Assembly: GCA_037349105.1 (NCBI GenBank)
Contig: JAYJMM010000025.1
Span: 248,001-312,000, forward strand
Reading direction: 5' to 3'
DNA: 64,000 nt
DNA from: Limnomonas spitsbergensis
Lineage: Eukaryota; Chlorophyta; Chlorophyceae; Chlamydomonadales
How positions within the stretch are numbered: the first letter of the stretch is position 1; the number at the start of each line of letters is the position of its first letter. Shown one piece after another: positions 37,671-47,799 of the stretch. The position numbers were made by a program, and so were the translations under genes. The notes under the pieces were generated by a model, which worked only from the letters and a program-made list of their open reading frames with translations, did no database searches and was not told where the DNA came from.

Positions 37671-37841
37671 CAGGGTAACCGGGTATGGAATACTGTACGG
37701 TCAAACGGTACGGTACGGGTACGGTACGGACATAATGGGATGGGCTTGTAAGAATACGGTAGTTCCAAATGGTACGGTACGGTCAAACGGTACGGGATAC
37801 CGTCCGGGATTTTGCCAATACGGCTGTACCGGGTAACCCTG
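37671..37841. mobile_element. 171-bp hAT-like MITE
   Basis: Termini CAGGGTAACCGGGTA (37671-37685) and TACCGGGTAACCCTG (37827-37841) form a 13/15 inverted repeat. The interior has GGTACGGTACGG-type sub-terminal repeats. CGGGATTTTGCCAATACGG near the right end closely matches the right sub-terminal sequence of the hAT element at 30663-32028. No 8-bp target duplication is seen. Instead a roughly 30-bp host word (TGAATGACCTGAACCCTAGC) lies on both sides, at about 37639-37669 and 37854-37883. Confidence 0.65.
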
Positions 37842-37994
37842 CCAGGTTCAGGGTGCGTTCATGAATGACCTGAACCCTAGCTGTCACAGAAATTATGAAA
37901 GGGCATGAAGTATGAAAAGGCAACCGCAACCGGCTGTTGATGAAAGGAGCTGTTGAGTGGACGCTACGACCGTGAGCCACTTGTTTTTGTTACA

Positions 37995-38154
37995 ACGGCA
38001 TAATGTCCTTTTCCTACAGAGCACCTCACTATGAGCCACTTTAAGTTTCAACCAGCATTATGTCCTACTAAGAGCGCGAAGCACCTCACCGTTATCTTCT
38101 TGTCGCTACAAACAGCAGCACAATAATGTCCTATTAAGAGCGTAAAGCATCTCA
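37995..38154 (-). repeat. Three tandem copies of a splice-donor region
   Basis: On the minus strand the real-looking donor GCCG/GTGAGATGC at the end of the exon at 38155 is followed by two diverged copies, GGTGAGGTGCTTCGCGCTCT and AGTGAGGTGCTCTGTAGG. Each is trailed by an AGGACATTATG-like word, with steps of about 60-65 bp. So the exon-intron boundary has been copied into the intron. Confidence 0.6.
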
Positions 38155-38714
38155 CCGGCAGCGCCGCTTGGCAATTGCTCAGGGGAGCTTCTGATTAAGT
38201 GATCCCGTTTCCTCATCTTGGACGGAGGCTCCAGGCTCCGGCCTAGGTCCAGCATCTGGCTCAAGGCACGGCCCATGTGCTGGATTTTGGGGATAGAGCA
38301 CTGCACCTCGCCCTGATGCAAGCATCGCGCCCCAATACCCTGCAGGGCCAATGGGCGCTGTGGTTGCTGCTGGCAGCCGCCTATGCCATGGCTTAAGTGA
38401 GAGGCCCGAGCCGCTTGCAAGACCAACGGGCGCGGCTGCTGCTGGGAGTAGTCATCAAGGCCTTGGCCCAACAGGTCATGCGCTCCGGCCCCTTGTAAGA
38501 CCAAAGGGCGCGGCTGCTGCTGGGAGTAGTCGTCAAGGCCTTGGCCCAACAGGTCCAGCGCTCCGGCCCCTTGTAAGACCAAACGGCGTGGCTGCTGCTG
38601 GCACCTCTCTTCCTGTTGCCTTGGCGCCGGGTGCTGGCTCCGGCCCAACTCAAAAGTCTTATGAGGCGGATCAGGCTGTACCGACGCCCGGCGCTTGCCA
38701 GCGGATGACGTCAC
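38155..38714 (-). CDS. Exon encoding a protein with 26-residue repeats, unknown function
   Basis: The frame runs from about 38714 (first ATG, MTSSAGKRRASVQPDPPH) to a donor (gccg/gtgaga) at 38154, about 186 residues. It has three to four copies of a 26-residue unit such as QQQPRPLVLQGAGAHDLLGQ followed by GLDDYS. The last copies are diverged and lead into a basic tail (PPSKMRKRDHLIRSS). Repeat units are multiples of 3 and the frame is kept across all copies, which supports coding. No family is recognised. Confidence 0.5.
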
Positions 38715-39302
38715 ATTGTGTCGGACTGCAGCGGCAGCAGGAGGAACAGCAATGTCAGGATAATGTGCCTGTCAAGAAAATACTGTTGGACAGGGACAGA
38801 AACAGCAGCAGCAGCAAGAGTGACACCTTTCAGGACTGCAGTAGTGCATTTGGGCTGGGGGCATGCATGACCATGAAGGACAATGTTCACCAAATACTCT
38901 TAACATACGTTTTTGACAAGCAAAACTTTCGATTTTGCGCAAGCGCTTTCGATACGTGCCATGACAGTGTTCCCGTCGCTTCTCCAATCTCCATCACCGA
39001 TCTCCATGTATGGACCTTCCAATCTTCCATCGGAACGCCCACCTAGCGGGTTACCGGTAACCACGTCTTGGCACTTCTGACACGCGCGTTCACGTTATGG
39101 CCCAGTGTGTTATCTATGCCAGTGTATGGTGTTCGTGTCATGATGGCGAAGGAGGCATAAAACACACGTTATTTTGTTAAGCGTTCCGATTCCTCTATCT
39201 GCCGGGGAGAAACCACTCAAACAATGTATTTCAAACTGCTCCTAGCAGCTTCTGGAGTGTACCAAAACAGGAACGCTTGGGTATCTAGAGACTGTGACCC
39301 AC

Positions 39303-39627
39303 CTTCATCGGAGAGGAAATCATGAACATGTGCCTGCCGATACTCGTGCTGGGTGTCAGACGATGACGCGTTGGGCGATCCGACGGTTGGCAACTTTATC
39401 ACCGTTGCCCGAGGTGTTCGTCCGTAAGCCGCTGCAGGTGCTGGTTCCTGTACAGATGATGACGAGCCCAGCGATAGCCGGCAGATGCGGTTGGCACGTT
39501 CCACCTTGGCAGCGGAAGGGCGGATTGGCTGGACACGCTGGCCGATGTCGGGCCCAGGAGGTACCGGGGCGCATGGATCACACCGGGGTGCGTATTCAAG
39601 CGTGTTGCTCTGGCGGGGCAGAATCAT
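39303..39627 (-). CDS. Exon of unknown protein
   Basis: The minus strand is open from about 39627 to a donor (gaag/gtgggt) at 39303. The protein is Pro/Ser/Ala-rich with RANRICRLSLGSSSSVQEP and ends HVHDFLSDE. An ATG opens the frame, but the true start or acceptor is uncertain. It is on the same strand as the exons at 38155-38714 and 35175-36325, so they may form one gene. Function cannot be assigned. Confidence 0.4.
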
Positions 39628-39719
39628 TGATTGCGAGATACCCGGCGGGGACGATTAATGGCGGGGTGTCAGTTTTGGTTACTGCTGCGCTCGTACTAGC
39701 ACCGATGTGATCAATATTT

Positions 39720-40740
39720 GGGTGACAGAGGTCAGTTTGGCTCTTTTCTCCCGAAGCAAATGTTAGACAGTGGATGTGACAGTTTCACGTAGCTTTGTCC
39801 TCTACGCAGGGTTGCACGTGCGCGCGTTTCAAGTTTTCGACAGGACGAACTGATATGTGACAGCCAGGGTGGTGGAATATATGGTTGATCGCAGTCGTTC
39901 GTCAAGGTTATGGATACATGAATGGACGACTGAATGGAACAAGGGCTGCTGTGTGAGGAGAAGCGAGAATGTGTGGACGATGTTGGAGAGAGATGTCGAA
40001 CTCAGAGATTGGATGTCATACGCTCACACCTGTCGTGATCGGGTCACATGTACTAAAGGAGTGACCATGTACGAGCGGCAGCTGCGTCGAACATGGTGAG
40101 ACAACTTCAGTAACGCCTGATTTCGTTCACACGCCAAGATGAAAGAGGGATACTCCTGTGAGCCTGCGCAGCGTAGAATGGAGGAAATAAAGCAGGTTGC
40201 CGTGAGCGCCACCAGGCCAACATTTTCCGCCGGGCATTCACTCTTCTGACTCATTCCCAACGCCATTTTATTTGAATTTTATATTTACTCAGAGCACCGT
40301 CGGCACGGAGCTCAGTCCATAATAAGGATGTAGTTAATGTATTAATGAAGCTGTGGAAGGGACTAAGAGTAAGAAGGCAATGAAGTTACACCTCTGGACC
40401 ACGCTAAAAAAAACACGGTCGCGTGGGTGCGCGCCCGGCTGACTAAGTATGAGTTGATGTGACTAAGTGTAAGTAACCTAGTTTATAATGGTGAATACTC
40501 GACGGACCCTGCTGAACTGGGCTGTTCAATTCCAGCTACCATGCATAGCCAGGACGGCAGGACCATGGTGAAGCAATGCCACCAGCAGTGCTGAGCCATT
40601 GCGCCGTATTTCATAAATCGTGTTGGTAATTACGGTTCCTTACTGGTTAAAGTAGCTAAATTTGCCTTGCAATTTCGGTGACTGAAACTCAGCTAGGTGA
40701 TTCAGCCACCGTAAGGACCGTCATTGGCACAACACTGCAT
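39720..40740. other. No recognised gene
   Basis: Only short frames are seen. The segment at 40395-40450 (GCTAAAAAAA followed by GCGCGCCC) resembles the sequence at 40960-40995 (GCTAAAAAAGGC and GGGGGCGCCC), suggesting two related element tails. Confidence 0.35.
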
Positions 40741-40754
40741 GCCACCCTACTATG

Positions 40755-40870
40755 TGAGGGGGCAAGAACATGGAACCCGGCGATCTAGACAGGGGGAGAG
40801 CGAAGATCGTGTAGTGGGTTCGATCTCTCAACCTCTGTGTATGGATGCCACCAGCGTTGATTATTAGACC
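40755..40870. repeat. Dispersed element copy 1 (SINE-like or LINE 3' UTR)
   Basis: This shares GGGGCAAGAACATGGAACCC and GGGTTCGATCTCTCAACC with the region 51165-51340, which reads GGGACAAGAAGATGGAACCC and GGGTTCGATGCCTCAACC. GGGTTCGAT resembles a tRNA B box, but no cloverleaf or well-placed A box is seen. It lies just downstream (minus sense) of the LINE fragment, so it may be that element's 3' UTR. Confidence 0.5.
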
Positions 40871-40962
40871 ATAAGTAACCAAGTGTAAGCAGATACGTGC
40901 AAGCTCGACCAAGGAGTACCTTGCATTCCAATATGTCAATGACATAACAACTCTGAGCCCTG

Positions 40963-41450
40963 CTAAAAAAGGCTCGGACGCGGGGGCGCCCAATGAAATG
41001 TCCTGTGGGGAGAAAATAAAGGAACTGAAGGGAAGAGGGAAAGAAGGAGAAGCACACAAAAGATAAAGATATACCCTCCCAAAAGGAAAAGGTGGCCCGA
41101 AATATTCCTGCCCCTCCCAGGCTTATTCCCCAAGAAGGCATTAAGAAAAGCAACAAACAATGCCTCAACAAAGCCTAGGACATCCTCAACAAAATCAGAG
41201 CCTCCCACCCAAGCATGCGCTGGTGTAACTGCTGAAAGTCTGTGGCGCCCTCTGGGAGGCATGTCCAACCCTGTCTCTCTAAACCTCTCCTTCACGCTAG
41301 TAGGGTATTGGAAGCAGACGTGCATCGCATCCTCCACATGCTCGCCATCTCCCCTTGCCCAACTAACACTGTTGGCAGCAACGTGTCTCACGCTCTTGAC
41401 CGCTAAGCCTTGCTAACCGCACCGAGGCGCAACCGTAAGTTCGTGCACAC
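40963..41450 (-). mobile_element. 3' fragment of an L1-type non-LTR retrotransposon
   Basis: The minus strand reads RHVAANSVSWARGDGEHVED, then AMHVCFQYPTSVKERFRE, then FVEDVLGFVEALFVAFLNA. The G-D-x-E-H-V-E-D-A-x-H-V pattern followed by a short aromatic segment resembles the Cys/His-rich C-terminal tail of LINE ORF2 proteins, with one or two Cys replaced. The reverse transcriptase itself is absent, so the copy is 5'-truncated, as is usual for LINEs. Pyrimidine-rich sequence and AGCAGGGCTC-type tail words follow. Confidence 0.5.
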
Positions 41451-41495
41451 ACACTCAAGCGCACGCCATATTGCTTGTGCGGCTCCTAGTTTGCT

Positions 41496-41700
41496 TTACA
41501 CGGCGCCCGCCATAGACTGGAACCTAGCGCAGTAGGCGGCCGCAGACTTGTGCTCGGTGGCGGGGTCCATGGGTCCTCTGCCAGTCGCCAGAAGTTGCAC
41601 CTGCTCGTAGGCTGCGTCCACTAGATGTAGCACCTCATGGACGGTGAGCAGCTGCATGTCAGAAACTGCCTTTAAATTCAGAAACTGGAAAAGTTTTACC
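41496..41700 (-). CDS. Small terminal exon, unknown protein
   Basis: The minus strand is open from a pyrimidine-AG acceptor near 41700 (ttttccag) to a stop at 41496. It encodes SDMQLLTVHEVLHLVDAAYE, then QVQLLATGRGPMDPATEHKS and ends QSMAGAV. The sequence is complex and helical, so it looks coding. It could be the last exon of a gene whose preceding exon is 42722-43024, with the plastid-derived insert lying in the intron. No family is recognised. Confidence 0.45.
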
Positions 41701-41726
41701 TGGTTGGGGTACAACAGTATGAATGG

Positions 41727-42380
41727 GTGTAATAATTATTTCCGCAGTTTTTTTATTAATTGTTTTAGAAATTTATAACAATTCCATTATTCTTGATGGA
41801 GTTACATGTAGTTGGCTAAGTGTAGCACAATAATTAACATTTAATCTTGCAAAGTCCCCGAAGGACCTGCTTTTTAGCTTCGCTTATGGTCTTTTTTTGC
41901 TCCAACCATGCAACATTTAATGTCGCATCTAAAAGACTTCGTCGCCTTACCCGGCAGGGAAATCTCGAGCGGCAAAAAAGGTAACATAACATTTGTAATA
42001 ACTATGTTAATTTCGCTAGTCTTTTCCGATAAAAAAACTCGCTGTTAAAGACTTCTACTAAGATAAAAAAACAGAATGTCTTTTACTAGTTACATGTTTA
42101 CAAATATTTTTATTACATTTGTTATATAATATATTAATATGAATTCAAAGTATTATTATCCAATTGGGTATTCGCACATTTCAAAAGAAAATAGTTTAAA
42201 AATGATTCAAACTCAATCATACTTAAATGTTGCCGATAATAGCGGTGCTCGTAAATTAATGTGTATTCGTGTTTTAGGTTGCAAATAAGGTAGTATTGGT
42301 GATATTAATACCGGTATTGCTAAAAGATGCTATTCCAAATATGCCAACTAAAATGTCCGTGCAGTTATTGTAACCAAAAT
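41727..42380 (+). other. Plastid-derived nuclear insert (NUPT), AT-rich
   Basis: The base composition changes sharply to AT-rich from about 41727 to 42380, unlike anything else in the window. It ends with a decayed plastid rpl14 gene. The part at 41845-41990 carries small GC-rich clusters (CCCCGAAGGACC, AGCTTCGCTT) of the kind found between genes in repeat-rich volvocine plastid DNA. A chimeric assembly is the main alternative. Confidence 0.65.
42202..42380 (+). pseudogene. rpl14: Plastid ribosomal protein L14 pseudogene fragment
   Basis: From ATG at 42202 the reading starts [20 protein letters not shown] and continues CIRVLG, which matches the conserved N-terminus of plastid/bacterial uL14. 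It then breaks. A TAA interrupts codon 29 (42286-42288). A frame change follows near the expected VKEAIPNMP segment; AIPNMPTK is readable only in another frame. A few codons before VRAVIV appear to be missing. The end merges into hairpin DNA at about 42381. It cannot make a full protein, so it is a relic of a plastid gene now in nuclear surroundings. Confidence 0.8.
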
Positions 42381-42381
42381 C

Positions 42382-42429
42382 TGCATGGTCTGCTTAATCG
42401 CTGCAAGACTGGGCCAAGCAGACCATGCA
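42382..42429. repeat. Hairpin with 14-bp perfect arms
   Basis: TGCATGGTCTGCTT at 42382-42395 is followed after 20 bases by its exact reverse complement at 42416-42429. Related words (CATGGTCTGCTTG, AGACCATGCG) recur at 42541-42590. It starts where the rpl14 relic ends. Confidence 0.8.
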
Positions 42430-42611
42430 AAATCTTCGCTTGGGGCCCGACTATTTTTTTTTGCAGGGGGGTAAAAGCATCGGTGTAAAATCTCGCCTTC
42501 TTGGGATTCCCCTATTTCTTGGGGAAGGTTTTACCCCCCCTCCATGGTCTGCTTGTGTTTTTTCTCTCTAGAAGACCATGCGAAACCTTCCCCTCTTTCT
42601 TTGCTTGGGGT

Positions 42612-42699
42612 CCCCCGCCCCCTCCTCCCTTACTTTGCTTGAGACCCCTCCATGGGGTGCTTGGGCCCCCAAGCAAAGCAAGGGAGGAGGGGGCGGGGG
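42612..42699. repeat. Hairpin with 30-bp arms (29/30 paired)
   Basis: The arm at 42612-42641 begins CCCCCGCCCCCTCCTCCCTT and ends TTTGCTTG; the arm at 42670-42699 is its reverse complement with one mismatch. The 28-base loop itself contains CCCCTCCATGGGG. The structure abuts the minus-strand exon at 42722. Confidence 0.85.
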
Positions 42700-42721
42700 C
42701 TTTATTATTAATGGACTGAGC

Positions 42722-43024
42722 CCCAAATCAGCGGCCACGTCCACGTCGTAAGGCCCCCAGCCTCCGACCGCCGCCGCCCGTGTAGAAATTAGAAAATTTA
42801 TAATTGTTTTCCCTCCTGCAAAACGTGGATCGGCCTCACACACTTTGGTGGCAGCTGCTCCACGCTCCCACTCCTTCAACGCCTCCATCAGCTCACCGCA
42901 CCATGTGCGCCCTCCTGTGTTCTGTCGCAGCGCGAGCTGCATGTCGGCCGCCATGCATGCTGCCATGAGTGGGCTGTCTTGCTGTGCTGCTGGTGCCACC
43001 GCTACGTTGTAGACGTGCTGCCAC
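42722..43024 (-). CDS. Internal exon, unknown protein
   Basis: After a minus-strand acceptor (atttgcag, exon base 43024) the frame reads about 95 residues. These include SPLMAACMAADMQLALRQN, TGGRTWCGELMEALKEWERG and AAATKVCEADPRFAGG, then an AT-richer part (KTIINFLISTR) and AVGGWGPYDVDVAADLGLSP. The first 70 residues look like a folded helical domain. The downstream boundary is unclear because the frame runs into the hairpin DNA; a splice site may lie near GCAGG/AGGG. No family is recognised. Confidence 0.45.
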
Positions 43025-43156
43025 CTGCATTTGAAGATGTGTGGTTCTATTCAGACTCCATCTATCCCTAAGTGTCTAAGGCATCAAGACACGCTTAAAC
43101 TGTCGCTTCATTGGTGAGGCCTTACTCTCCAGCAACTGCTTAAATTAGTCATTGCA

Positions 43157-43476
43157 CCTCAGCCATTCGCCTCGACGTTCCCTCCCAACATGCCACACTA
43201 TCTCAGCCACTCGCCTGGACGTTCCCTCCCAACATGCCACACTATCTCAGCCATTCGCCTCGACGTTCCCTCCCAGCATGCCACACCATCTCAGCCACTC
43301 GCCTCGACGTTCCCTCCCAGCATGCCACACCATCTCAGCCACTCGCCTCAACGTTCCCTCCCAGCATCCCACACCATCTCAGCCACTCGCCTCGACGTTC
43401 CCTCCCAGCATGCCAAACTATCTCAGTTACTCGCCTCGACGTTCCCTCCCAACATGCCACACCATCTCAGCCATAT
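43157..43476 (+). repeat. 44-bp tandem repeat, about 7 copies
   Basis: The unit is CTCGACGTTCCCTCCCAGCA, then TGCCACACCATCTCAGCCACTCGC, with single-base variants. The 44-bp unit gives three similar His/Pro/Ser-rich frames in rotation, so it is not coding. Confidence 0.9.
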
Positions 43477-43537
43477 AGCATCAATGATTGCTTAAACGAT
43501 GTCCGCATGGTGAGGGAATTGTGCTTGAGATGTGAAG

Positions 43538-43604
43538 CCAGTGGATCCTGACTGCCAGTGGATCCTGACTGCCAGTGGATCCTGACTGCCAGTGGATCCT
43601 GACT
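43538..43604 (+). repeat. 17-bp tandem repeat, 4 copies
   Basis: CCAGTGGATCCTGACTG is repeated four times almost perfectly, each copy with a BamHI-type GGATCC. Confidence 0.9.
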
Positions 43605-44157
43605 GGCCCTGCAGTGGTCGCACTTCCGTGCCTTTCATTCATCATCAGCTGGTCATTTGGTCTAGCTACCGTACCCAATCGCTACAACCCCTTCCGGCCC
43701 ACAAGCAGATGCTGCCCACTACTCCTAGCTACGAAGTCTCCAACCCTGCCAGACTCTCCCCCATCTCCTGAGTGTCCCCCCTTATTAGACCCATCGCACC
43801 TGTCTCACCAACAGCAAGGAATGTCTGATATTGTCCATGGCCATGGCTCAGGCCAAGGAAGCGGTGTCGGTCCAGGGTTCTAGCTCCGCGCCTCCACTGC
43901 CCTCGAGGCGATATGAGGGAAGACATGCATGCTTTGGTATTTTGTACCTCGAAACGTTGGAATATATACCGGTACCCAGAGAATAATTAAATAAATAAAA
44001 GCACTCTGAGGTCAGTGTGGGAACATATGGCTTCAGTTCAAGTTGTGAATATGATTTACATTGCAGAGGCCGATGAGCACAGCGAACAATTGAACGAAAG
44101 AGGCGCCACATGTTGTCATTATACTGCTGCACGTGCGGGAAAAAGATGGAAAGCCAC
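43605..44157. other. No recognised gene
   Basis: Both strands carry open frames of about 95-100 residues without a family pattern. This stretch separates the small arrays from the 50-bp array. Confidence 0.35.
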
Positions 44158-47100
44158 CACCCTTAGGGCCTGTAAGGAAGCAACGTAGCTTGGCGCACCA
44201 GTGCCACCACCCTTAGGGCCGTTAAGGAAGCAACGTAGCTTGGCGCACCAGTGCCACCACCCTTAGGGCCGTTAAGGAAGCACGTAGCTTGGCGCACCAG
44301 TGCCACCACCCTTAGGGCCGTTAAGGAAGCAACGTAGCTTGGCGCACCAGTGCCACCACCCTTAGGGCCGTTAAGGAAGCAACGTAGCTTGGCGCACCAG
44401 CGCCACCACCCTTAGGGCCGTTAAGGAAGCAACGTAGCTTGGCGCACCAGCGCCACCACCCTTAGGGCCCTTAAGGAAGCAACGTAGCTTGGCGCACCAG
44501 TGCCACCACCCTTAGGGCCCTTAAGGAAGCAACGTAGCTTGGCGCACCAGTGCCACCACCCTAAGGGCCCTTAAGGAAGCAACGTAGCTTGGCGCACCAG
44601 TGCCCCCACCCTTAGGGCCGTTAAGGAAGTGTCAAACGTAGCTTGGCGCACCAGTGCCACCACCCTTAGGGCCGTTAAGGAAGCAACGTAGCTTGGCGCA
44701 CCAGTGCCACCACCCTTAGGGCCGTTAAGGAAGCAACGTAGCTTGGCGCACCAGCGCCACCACCCTTAGGGCCGTTAAGGAAGCAACGTAGCTTGGCGCA
44801 CCAGCGCCACCACCCTTAGGGCCCTTAAGGAAGCAACGTAGCTTGGCGCACCAGTGCCACCACCCTTAGGGCCCTTAAGGAAGCAACGTAGCTTGGCGCA
44901 CCAGTGCCACCACCCTAAGGGCCCTTAAGGAAGCAACGTAGCTTGGCGCACCAGTGCCACCACCCTTAGGGCCGTTAAGGAAGTGTCAAACGTAGCTTGG
45001 CGCACCAGTGCCACCACCCTTAGGGCCGTTAAGGAAGCAACGTAGCTTGGCGCACCAGTGCCACCACCCTTAGGGCCCTTAAGGAAGCAACGTAGCTTGG
45101 CGCACCAGTGCCACCACCCTAAGGGCCGTTAAGGAAGTGTCAAACGTAGCTTGGCGCACCAGTGCCACCACCCTTAGGGCCGTTAAGGAAGCAACGTAGC
45201 TTGGCGCACCAGCGCCACCACCCTTAGGGCCGTTAAGGAAGCAACGTAGCTTGGCGCACCAGTGCCACCACCCTTAGGGCCGTTAAGGAAGCAACGTAGC
45301 TTGGCGCACCAGTGCCACCACCCTTAGGGCCGTTAAGGAAGTGTCAAACGTAGCTTGGCGCACCAGTGCCACCACCCTTAGGGCCCTTAAGGAAGCAACG
45401 TAGCTTGGCGCACCAGTGCCACCACCCTTAGGGCCGTTAAGGAAGTGTCAAATGTAGCTTGGCGCACCAGTGCCACCACCCTTAGGGCCGTTAAGGAAGC
45501 AACGTAGCTTGGCGCACCAGCGCCACCACCCTTAGGGCCGTTAAGGAAGCAACGTAGCTTGGCGCACCAGTGCCACCACCCTTAGGGCCGTTAAGGAAGT
45601 GTCCAACGTAGCTTGGCGCACCAGTGCCACCACCCTAAGGGCCGTTAAGGAAGCAACGTAGCTTGGCGCACCAGTGCCACCACCCTTAGGGCCGTTAAGG
45701 AAGTGTCAAACGTAGCTTGGCGCACCAGTGCCACCACCCTTAGGGCCGTTAAGGAAGCAACGTAGCTTGGCGCACCAGTGCCACCACCCTTAGGGCCGTT
45801 AAGGAAGTGTCAAACGTAGCTTGGCGCACCAGTGCCACCACCCTTAGGGCCCTTAAGGAAGCAACGTAGCTTGGCGCACCAGTGCCACCACCCTTAGGGC
45901 CGTTAAGGAAGCACGTAGCTTGGCGCACCAGTGCCACCACCCTTAGGGCCCTTAAGGAAGCAACGTAGCTTGGCGCACCAGTGCCACCACCCTAAGGGCC
46001 GTTAAGGAAGCACGTAGCTTGGCGCACCAGTGCCACCACCCTTAGGGCCGTTAAGGAAGTGTCCAACGTAGCTTGGCGCACCAGTGCCACCACCCTTAGG
46101 GCCGTTAAGGAAGCAACGTAGCTTGGCGCACCAGCGCCACCACCCTTAGGGCCGTTAAGGAAGCAACGTAGCTTGGCGCACCAGCGCCACCACCCTTAGG
46201 GCCGTTAAGGAAGCAACGTAGCTTGGCGCACCAGTGCCACCACCCTAAGGGCCGTTAAGGAAGTGTCAAACGTAGCTTGGCGCACCAGTGCCACCACCCT
46301 TAGGGCCGTTAAGGAAGCAACGTAGCTTGGCGCACCAGCGCCACCACCCTTAGGGCCGTTAAGGAAGCAACGTAGCTTTGCGCACCAGTGCCACCACCCT
46401 TAGGGCCGTTAAGGAAGTGTCCAACGTAGCTTGGCGCACCAGTGCCACCACCCTAAGGGCCGTTAAGGAAGCAACGTAGCTTGGCGCACCAGTGCCACCA
46501 CCCTTAGGGCCGTTAAGGAAGTGTCAAACGTAGCTTGGCGCACCAGTGCCACCACCCTTAGGGCCGTTAAGGAAGCAACGTAGCTTGGCGGACCAGTGCC
46601 ACCACCCTTAGGGCCGTTAAGGAAGTGTCAAACGTAGCTTGGCGCACCAGTGCCACCACCCTTAGGGCCCTTAAGGAAGCAACGTAGCTTGGCGCACCAG
46701 TGCCACCACCCTTAGGGCCGTTAAGGAAGCACGTAGCTTGGCGCACCAGTGCCACCACCCTTAGGGCCCTTAAGGAAGCAACGTAGCTTGGCGCACCAGT
46801 GCCACCACCCTAAGGGCCGTTAAGGAAGCACGTAGCTTGGCGCACCAGTGCCACCACCCTTAGGGCCGTTAAGGAAGTGTCCAACGTAGCTTGGCGCACC
46901 AGTGCCACCACCCTTAGGGCCGTTAAGGAAGCAACGTAGCTTGGCGCACCAGTGCCACCACCCTTAGGGCCGTTAAGGAAGTGTCAAACGTAGCTTGGCG
47001 CACCAGTGCCACCACCCTTAGGGCCCTTAAGGAAGCAACGTAGCTTGGCGCACCAGTGCCACCACCCTTAGGGCCGTTAAGGAAGCACGTAGCTTGGCGC

Positions 47101-47719
47101 ACCAGTGCCACCACCCTTAGGGCCCTTAAGGAAGCAACGTAGCTTGGCGCACCAGTGCCACCACCCTTAGGGCCGTTAAGGAAGCAACGTAGCTTGGCGC
47201 ACCAGTGCCACCACCCTTAGGGCCGTTAAGGAAGCAACGTAGCTTGGCGCACCAGTGCCACCACCCTTAGGGCCGTTAAGGAAGTGTCAAACGTAGCTTG
47301 GCGCACCAGTGCCACCACCCTTAGGGCCCTTAAGGAAGCAACGTAGCTTGGCGCACCAGTGCCACCACCCTTAGGGCCGTTAAGGAAGCAACGTAGCTTG
47401 GCGCACCAGTGCCACCACCCTTAGGGCCGTTAAGGAAGCACGTAGCTTGGCGCACCAGTGCCACCACCCTTAGGGCCCTTAAGGAAGCAACGTAGCTTGG
47501 CGCACCAGTGCCACCACCCTTAGGGCCGTTAAGGAAGCAACGTAGCTTGGCGCACCAGTGCCACCACCCTTAGGGCCGTTAAGGAAGCACGTAGCTTGGC
47601 GCACCAGTGCCACCACCCTTAGGGCCCTTAAGGAAGCAACGTAGCTTGGCGCACCAGTGCCACCACCCTTAGGGCCGTTAAGGAAGTGTCCAACGTAGCT
47701 TGGCGCACCAGTGCCACCA
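44158..47719 (+). repeat. 50-bp tandem array, about 71 units
   Basis: The unit is GCCACCACCCTTAGGGCCGT, TAAGGAAGCAACGTAGCTTG, GCGCACCAGT. Variants are 49 bp (GCACG) and about 53 bp (GTGTCAAACG or GTGTCCAACG in place of GCAACG). Variant order repeats: the GTGTC-type units at 45599 and 45703 recur at 46417 and 46521, an exact 818-bp higher-order step. Confidence 0.95.
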
Positions 47720-47799
47720 CATTTTTCATCCACGTGCACCTCGCTGAAACATTGCAGGGGTAGGGGGGTCTGGGTTTTTTGGACCATAAACACAACATG
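47720..47799. other. 80-bp junction between two large arrays
   Basis: The 50-bp array stops within a unit (GCCACCACA) and the G-rich array begins after about 80 bp of unique sequence containing a GGGGTAGGGGGGTCTGGG G-run cluster. Confidence 0.8.

Noticed and set aside
40800..40850. tRNA gene suggested by GGGTTCGATCTCTCAACC
   Set aside because: No acceptor stem, D arm or anticodon arm can be folded upstream, so it is kept only as a dispersed element with a B-box-like motif.
43157..43476. CRISPR-like array
   Set aside because: The 44-bp units are contiguous with no unique spacers, and the surroundings are eukaryotic.
44158..47719. CRISPR-like array or coding repeat in the 50-bp array
   Set aside because: There are no spacers; the identical 63-residue frames at 45749, 46567 and 46923 reflect higher-order copies of the repeat.
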